Below are positions 57,301-64,000 of a stretch of DNA of 64,000 nucleotides, one piece after another (position 1 is the stretch's first letter; every line of letters starts with the position of its first letter). The translations under genes were made by a program, and so were the position numbers. Source of the stretch: Proteromonas lacertae (Eukaryota > Sar > Bigyra > Opalinata > Proteromonadidae). Below the pieces are notes generated by a model that ran no database searches, was not told the DNA's origin, and saw only the letters and a program-made list of their open reading frames with translations. Location: contig NGBS01000317.1 of NCBI GenBank assembly GCA_002245135.1, positions 1-64,000 of the forward strand. The letters run 5' to 3'.

Positions 57301-60197
57301 AATATCTTCCATGGTTACATACACTTGATATGAAAGGTATATATATATATATATATATATCATTGTATAGATAATAATATAACTGAAGTTGGTGCTGAAT
57401 ACTTCTTTAAGAATAACAATGGTAGAGTTGGAACTTGTCATTTTAATGGGAATAATATCAATAGACGTGATAATAGGAGATTATATGCAGAATTGACTCA
57501 GAATGATCCATCTTGTATATATATATATATTCATAATTATAATATATTTATTTAATAGATATTGATCAACAAGATATAACTGACTATGTCAATGATTTAC
57601 CACATGTTACTGATAATCAGTTTAATACAATAGCTATATCTAAGAGTATATATATATAATATTAATATGATTATTATGTCAATAGATTTATTGAAATACT
57701 GTGTGAATATATATAAAGAGAATCATTCTAGAGATGTATTGAGATTTTTAGTCGAATTATTATTAAAGAACTCATTTGTATCAACGAAAAGTTCAATTTT
57801 GGAGAATTTAAATCCAGATTCATGTGAATATAAACTAATCAAATGCATTTATGGAAGTAAATATCTATTCTTAAAAAGTATATATATATATATATATATA
57901 TTATTACTATTTCATGAAATAGATTTGGATATATCTTCGCATGAAATAGATTTTATAATCAATTTTCTACCATTTATAAGAGAATTGAATTCTTTAAATT
58001 TTGATTCTTGCAATATACAAGATAAACAGTTTATAGATTTAATTCATTCACTACACCATAAGACTATAATTAAAAGTTTATCATTTATTGATAATAAAAT
58101 AACAGAAGTAGGATTTAATGAATTAGTCAGTGTAAAAGATGAATATTTTCCAAACTTAAAGGAATTGTATTTGGTTGGTAATAAACTGTCATTAGAGAAA
58201 GAAGGTTATAGATTTATATCACAATTTGATAAGAATTGTATATATTTTCTTCTTCTCCTCCTTATTATTATTATATAGATATTGATTTGAATGAAGTAAT
58301 AGAGATAATAGAAATGAATAAAGAAGAGGAATTGATAGCTAATACAGATAGAGCAACATCCATTGTTAATTCATTAAGTATAATTCTATATATATATATA
58401 TATATATATATAGATTTATTGAAAGATATATACAATTATTATATAGAAAAGAAAGATAAGAGATATTTCTATTTCTTAATAGATTTGTTTATGTCAATTC
58501 CTAGTAGAAAACAGTCAATTGTAAATGCATTAAGTTTACCTAAGTCTTCACCACATAATATCATATTTAAGTCATTTAGAAGTGGATATGAAATAGAATT
58601 GCAAAGTATTTTTTATATATTATTATATGAATAGAATCTAATCTTGATGATATAGATTTCGAATATATTCTTCCAATATTATTAGAAATAAGACATTTAT
58701 CCATTATTGATTTTAATACCAATAATCTAACAGATAAATCAATAATCAAGTTAAGTGATAATTTATCAAATCTATCTTCTCTGGAAAGAATCTATTTTGG
58801 TCGAAATGAATGTTCACCTGAAGGAATTGCTAAATTCAGTGGAAATCTATCGAATATACCAAATTTAAACTCATTAATTCTATTTAGTAATAATGTTGGA
58901 GAATCTGCTAATACGTTAATACAGAATCTATCATCTACAACAAATCTAAAAGTTTTATCACTTTCTACAGCTCAACTGATTGATACATCATTCATATCAT
59001 TTCCATCTGCTGCATATTATATAAAGAATCTAGAAATATTATATTTGAATGAAAATGAAATAACAGATAGAGGTTTGAATTATTTAACAGTAGAAATAAG
59101 TAATTTGAAACAATTAAAAATATTAGAGTTAAGAGATAATATGATAAGTGAAAAAGGAGCTGAAGAACTTATCAATAAAGTTGAAGAATATAATCTCGTC
59201 AATTTAGATCAATTAGTTTTACTAGGAAATCCTATAAACACAACAAATAATCCAAAATTATTAGAAGTAATAAAGAAAAGAAATAAAGATTATATAAGTA
59301 TTGATGAAATATTAAAAGTAGTTAAATCAAATGATTATGAATATGATACTATTAGATTCACAGTCTCAACTTCTTATAAGATATATGAAAGTATAATTAA
59401 CTTATATAACACAACTAAGAATGAGAATACATTTGATTTAATCACTTCAATAGCAATGAATTATTTTGGAAAACATAAAGAAAAACTATTAAAGAATATG
59501 GAATTAAAAGATGATTATTTACGATTAAGATATTGTAATAGTATCAAGTCAAACCTTTTATTTGGAACTGATAATATGGGATATTGTGATAAAGATTCTG
59601 AGTTTATCTCACAACATATTAAATCATTAGATAAATTAGATTCATTGAATATAGAGTATAGTTTATTAGGAGATAGTGGGTTAAGCCAAATATTGGATTG
59701 TTTAGTTGGTTTTCCTAAATTAACTTGTTTATATATGGCTTCAAACAATTTAACTTCTAAATTCATACCATCTTTGTGTAAAATCATGCAAACATGTTCG
59801 ATGTTGAAGTGTTTAACGATGTTTATTAATAGAATTGATGATGAAGGAATTACTGAAATGAGTAATAACTTCAGTTACACAACTAATCTACAAATATTAT
59901 CCATAGGATGTAATTCATTTAGTTATAAAGGAATGGAATGTTTAGCGAATAACCTATCATATTTGAGTTGTTTAGAAGAGTTGTACATTAATGAGAACAA
60001 TGTAGGTAATGAAGGAATTAAGGCTATTTCTGATCAGTTTAGTTGCATTACACAATTGAGGAATTTCAATATTGAAAGTATATATATATATATTATTATT
60101 ATTATTATGTAGGAACAAATATTGATGATGAAGGTTTGATTCATCTTTCTAACAATTTACTGTGTTTGTCATATATATGTGATTTATCAATAGCAGG

Positions 60198-60228
<31 letters not shown>

Positions 60229-62223
60229 ATTATTATTATTATTATTATGTTTTTATAGGTAATAATTATAGTGAAACTTCTATATTGAAATTCTCAGAAG
60301 TTCTTTCACAATTAAGACATTTACAATCACTAGATATCTCAAGTATATATGTTTATTATATTCAATATTATTATAAATAGAGTGTATGATAAATTCAAAA
60401 TCATTTTCTTACATCATCAAATCCACTACTAGTCTTTCAAATCTTAAAGATATGAAAATGAATTGTATATTTTTTATAATTATTATTTTATAGATAATGA
60501 GATAGGAGATGAAGGAATGAAAGTAATGAGTGAATCATATAAGAATCTAGAAGAAATGTCTATTAGATCGTTATTTCTTTCAGGTAATTATTAATGTTAT
60601 TATTATATATACATAGAGAATGGTATAACAGATGTTGGCTTTCATTACTTCATTTCTTGTTTTCCAAAACTTCCAAACCTTTCACAAGTCGTTACTTATA
60701 GTATAAATAAATTTTGATAATATAATATATTGAAATAGATAATAGAATTACAAAAGATGGTATTTTCGAGTTTACAGAGAGTTTATCTTATTTAACGAAA
60801 CTTTGTTCATTGTCATTCAGTGGGACAGATGTGAATGATGAAGGATTAGGATATTTGATGAATAATATAAGTACAATAAAATATCTACAAGAAATATACA
60901 TCTCAAGTATATTTAGATATATAATATTATGAAATAGATAATCATTATGAGATAGAAGGATTTAAATATATATCTCAAATAATATGTAATTCTCATTATC
61001 TTAAAATCGTTAATGTTTCTCGTATATATAAATATATTATTAATTACTATAGAATGTGGAATTGATGATGATAAAATCAAGATTTTATGTGAATCGTTTA
61101 AAGCTATTCCAAAACTAGAAGAAATTGATTTATATATTAATAATATAGGTCCAATGGGATGCAAATATTTAGCTGATTCATTCAAATACATTCCAAAATT
61201 AAAGATGTTATATATTGGAAAGAATAATCTAAAAGATGAAGGTGTTGAATATTTATTGAATGAAATGAGTAATATAACAAAGTTGGAAGAACTGTCACTT
61301 TATCGTATATATTATTCAATATATTAATAGGATGTAAGTTAACAAATAAAACAATTGAAAGAATAGCTTCTCAATTTACTTCATTAACTCAATTAAAACT
61401 ATTATCACTATCATGTATAATCATTATTATAATATTTATAAATAGCTAATAATCTTGATGACAGTTGTAGTAATAATATCTGTAAATGTATAAATGTGTT
61501 TAATAATCAACTATACATTCTCAATTTAAAAAGTATATATATATATATAATTAAACATAATTTTATAGATAACAAATTTACATCATCTGGAATAAGAGAA
61601 ATATTAAAATCTGCATCAGTTTCTTCACATATGAACAGTCTAACATTCTTTAGTGAATATATCACTCATATTGATGAAGATATATATCCATTAGTAGTTA
61701 AATATCAACCAAATTGTATAATTACATATTCATATTTATATAGATACATTGTTGGAAAAAATAAGAAGTATAATAAATGAAGGAAGAAACTCATTAAAAC
61801 CAGAAGAATACAGTTTATTAGAAGAAAGATTCAGTCTTTTTGATGATATTTGTCTTTTATATGATGTTGAAGAAAAGAAAAAGATAATGGTTTTAATTTT
61901 TAATATTTATTTAGTGAAGATTAACTATAGATGCAATATGATACAAAGTTTGACTGTAGATACTCATTCTGTTGTTTATTCAATAATTAGAAGTGTAAAA
62001 GAACAGCATACTTTGGCATTTGAAAGTATATATTTTTAATAATTCTTATGTTATAGATATCGATTTTTCTGAGAGTGATATTAATGAAATTTGTTCATAT
62101 TTACCATACCTAGACGAATTATGGTTTTTAAGATTTAAAAATTGTAGATTAAGTGAAAAGAGTGTTGAAATGATAAAGAAAAATGTGAAATTAATAAAGA
62201 CTTTCCAAGAATTAATAATATAG
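54382..62223 (+). CDS. Giant pseudokinase-LRR protein built of repeated helical-linker/LRR modules
   Basis: I read about 31 exons from ATG 54382 (MQLHHNQGNNLNFND) to TAG 62221-62223, about 2,250 residues. The N-terminal kinase fold is degenerate: HGRLKPKNIL in place of HRDLKPxN, INDY in place of DFG, with SDIYSLGGILYYLIYREPP recognisable. Blocks of ribonuclease-inhibitor-type LRRs (for example NDEGLGYLMNNIS, DNEIGDEGMKVM, CGIDDDKIKILCESF) then alternate with helical linkers of about 80-100 residues starting near 55405, 56190, 57580, 58300, 59290 and 61720. The first three introns are phase 0; the following ones, about 27, all read as phase 1. One one-base break lies near 56828-56834. NLR-like in outline, but with no NB-ARC/NACHT. 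Paralogue of the 2.7-5.0 kb gene. Confidence 0.78.
60080..62057 (+). other. Dense run of repeat-phased micro-introns
   Basis: Thirteen introns of about 26-58 nt fall in this stretch, at about 60080, 60199, 60344, 60467, 60585, 60701, 60907, 61022, 61305, 61414, 61535, 61718 and 62026. Almost all start GTATA and all end TAG. Each splits a codon after its first base, usually directly before an Asn-rich start of an LRR (AAT AAT / AAT GAG). Several are simple TA or TA/ATT repeats, such as those at 60199 and 61535. Confidence 0.75.
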
Positions 62224-63223
62224 AAGTACTTGATATTTTGGTTTTATGCAGAGAATAAGCATATTTTAAATATTTTATTTAACTACATTATATAACATAA
62301 TGCAGGTTTGATTAGATTATCATATAAATACCTTAATAAAACTGTAAATTTTCTTATTAAACCAATTAACTAATTCACATATTCAAATATCAGAATTTTC
62401 TACAAAAACTAAGCTTTACTTCATTCTAAAAAAAAGAAAATGCAATTATTGATTTGAAGTGATCAAGCCTTAATCAAAGATTTTTCATTTTTTGAATTTA
62501 TCTCTCTGTAGATAAATTTAGTATAGAAGATAAAACCAAAATATCATATAAATTCTACTTAAGTATATTATTTACATGTTTATTCCTTCATGGAGTAGTA
62601 ATGAAATTAATCCAGTTATATCTAGATTAAAACAATGAAAACAGTCAAACAAAGAGCATGCGCTTAGATATATTGTTTTTGACATTCTTCTGAGAATTTC
62701 GATTTATTTCAACATAATTTAATAAATATCACTTAAAAATATTTGTTACGCTTAATGTTTGTGGTACTTAATTCATCTGTAAGATTTATAATTGAATAAA
62801 TGAATTAATTGAAATATAGAGTGTTTGAAATGAAAAGGACAATGTATATTATGAAAGTTATCGACTTATTGATTATGAATTATGTAAAGATTGGCATATA
62901 AAACTATAATAAACAAATCTAAATTGATATTTTTACTTTTTTATTCAAGATAATATTATTTATACTATTAATTTATGATCTATTATAGAAATCGATTGAT
63001 TTACCATAACAATTATTTAGCCAAAAGTAATGTGAAAAACAAAAATGTCAACATTTAAAGAATAGTATTATATAATTATCCAATTTAGCAATATTGATGT
63101 TTTTACATTATGAAACCAGAAATAATCCACTCTAATATGTAAATCAAGCTGAATTAACACAAAACCGTTACAACAAAGTAACGACTATAATTTCGTTCTC
63201 AAAAATTCTTAGCCAATAAAATC
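62224..63223. other. Long intergenic region
   Basis: One kilobase without a supported gene lies between the giant LRR gene and the secreted protein gene; it is the largest spacer in the window. It has no long ORF on either strand. Copies of ATCAAGC occur near 62462 and 63144. It should include the 3' end of the LRR transcript and the promoter of the next gene. Confidence 0.5.
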
Positions 63224-64000
63224 ATGCATTTGATTGATTTTGTTTTTATTGCTATTCTTGTTACAGTAGGAGCTGAGAGCAGTGGCGTCTACTATAACAA
63301 GACAGTTGAGGTAGAAGTGGACTCAGGAGGTAACTACTATTTAGGTGTTAATTCGAAGAGTTACAAGATTGAAAATGCTGCCGAGTTCAAATTGGAATCT
63401 GGAATGAGTATATCAAGCTATGAGTTTGTTAAGATGAAGAGACAAGTTCATCTTCACTCTTATCAATACCTGCCAGAGTCAGAAGAGAATGAAAAACGTA
63501 TGCTTGGTAGTAGTGGATGGTCCAAAAATTTAGAAGGTAAAAGAAACATCCGAGTGAAAGTGTGGCGTATAATGTGGTCCATGGCTAGTAAATATGCTGG
63601 TGAATGTATTTCCACAGAGCTGATGAGAGAGTTATTGTTCCATGTAGATTATGCTGCTAGAATCTGGTCTGGAAATCGAGTTTCCGTAGATGCAAAGAAT
63701 TCTTTTATATCTGATTGTATTTATGCACTTGGTGAAACTGATTACTATTACGAGAGTGAAGCGCCTGCATTTGTTAGTATATTACAAGAAAGAGTTCCTG
63801 ATTTACCCGAAACTAGAGATAATTATGCTTCTGTTATCTATATGATAGGTCGAGTTCGAGTCACTGCAGGTGGTTGGGCAGGAATGGGTATAGTGAGTAA
63901 TTTTGGTACTTGGTCATCTCAAACAAATACAAAATGGACAATAGTGAATGGTTATGGTGGTTATCCAAATTGTCCTTGTTATTCAACTGCCCTTGTTCAT
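63224..64000 (+). CDS. Secreted protein of unknown family, truncated by the window end
   Basis: ATG at 63224 opens an uninterrupted frame of 259 codons that runs off the end of the window. A clear signal peptide (MHLIDFVFIAILVTVGAES) precedes a mature part with VYYNKTVEVEVDSGG, helical segments (VWRIMWSMASKYAGECI) and a Gly/Trp/Tyr/Cys-rich section (TAGGWAGMGIVSNFGTW, GGYPNCPCYST). I recognise no family. Codon use is visibly less AT-biased than in the neighbours (GCC, GTC, CTG, CGT and CCC occur), which suggests strong expression or a different origin. No intron appears in the visible part. Confidence 0.75.
   Translation, partial: MHLIDFVFIAILVTVGAESSGVYYNKTVEVEVDSGGNYYLGVNSKSYKIENAAEFKLESGMSISSYEFVKMKRQVHLHSYQYLPESEENEKRMLGSSGWSKNLEGKRNIRVKVWRIMWSMASKYAGECISTELMRELLFHVDYAARIWSGNRVSVDAKNSFISDCIYALGETDYYYESEAPAFVSILQERVPDLPETRDNYASVIYMIGRVRVTAGGWAGMGIVSNFGTWSSQTNTKWTIVNGYGGYPNCPCYSTALVH

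Noticed and set aside
60200-60260. TA/ATT microsatellites as transposon or satellite arrays
   Set aside because: They lie precisely between GT and AG ends of phase-1 introns in an otherwise continuous coding frame.

Overview
The window is nuclear DNA of a unicellular eukaryote that carries cilia or flagella. It is very AT-rich and gene-dense, with 80-220 bp between most gene starts. Stops are TAA, TAG and TGA, so the code is standard. Introns are tiny (mostly 25-45 nt), nearly all begin GTAT and end TAG, and many are pure TA runs. Asn, Gln, Ser and Glu homopolymer tracts are common. A DZIP1-like protein and a DRC11/IQCA1-like AAA protein show that it builds cilia. I cannot name the lineage; an amoeboflagellate or excavate-type protist fits. 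I see no rRNA, tRNA, CRISPR array or transposon.

Layout. 0-2.6 kb: two broken genes. 2.7-5 kb: pseudokinase-LRR gene (minus), sharing a short promoter with a CDF/ZnT metal transporter. 6.8-8.9 kb: BTB-BACK-He_PIG-SPRY protein. 9.3-14.1 kb: two divergent RhoGAP-fold genes, RUN-RhoGAP-TLDc and FAM13-like. 14.1-15.4 kb: degenerate kinase. 15.5-18 kb: Q-rich/FN3 protein. 18-20.2 kb: PRMT5. 20.4-22.1 kb: BTB protein. 22-25 kb: small membrane protein, MFS transporter, RGS-like membrane protein. 25.4-26.9 kb: tandem pair of very-long-chain 3-hydroxyacyl-CoA dehydratases. 27.1-28.7 kb: Gle1-like protein with predicted membrane segments. 28.8-30.1 kb: beta-propeller membrane protein. 30.2-35.8 kb: DRC11 and DZIP1. 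35.9-39.5 kb: large He_PIG surface protein. 39.7-43.8 kb: CBM-TPS-TPP fusion. 44-50 kb: HAT-repeat protein and SAC3/LENG8-like protein. 50.1-51.6 kb: CIPK/SnRK3-like kinase. 51.8-54.2 kb: coiled-coil protein and secreted MIB/HERC2-LRR protein. 54.4-62.2 kb: giant pseudokinase-LRR gene. 63.2 kb to the end: start of a secreted protein.

Most coding frames were rebuilt by hand by removing GTAT...TAG introns; intron edges are therefore readings, not transcript evidence. Several otherwise convincing genes contain a single one-base frame break, often inside a run of 2-4 identical bases. That pattern suggests uncorrected indels in a long-read assembly rather than many pseudogenes.

Themes. (1) Loss of catalytic residues recurs: three degenerate kinases, a TPS-TPP fusion lacking key residues in both domains, a dehydratase lacking its Tyr, two RhoGAP folds lacking the Arg finger. 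(2) Most striking is the pseudokinase-LRR family: a degenerate kinase followed by repeated helical-linker plus LRR modules, with about 27 tiny introns at equivalent places in the repeats, all phase 1. (3) Genes for mRNA processing and export (Gle1, SAC3/LENG8, HAT protein, PRMT5) and for cilia are interspersed, with no sign of operons.
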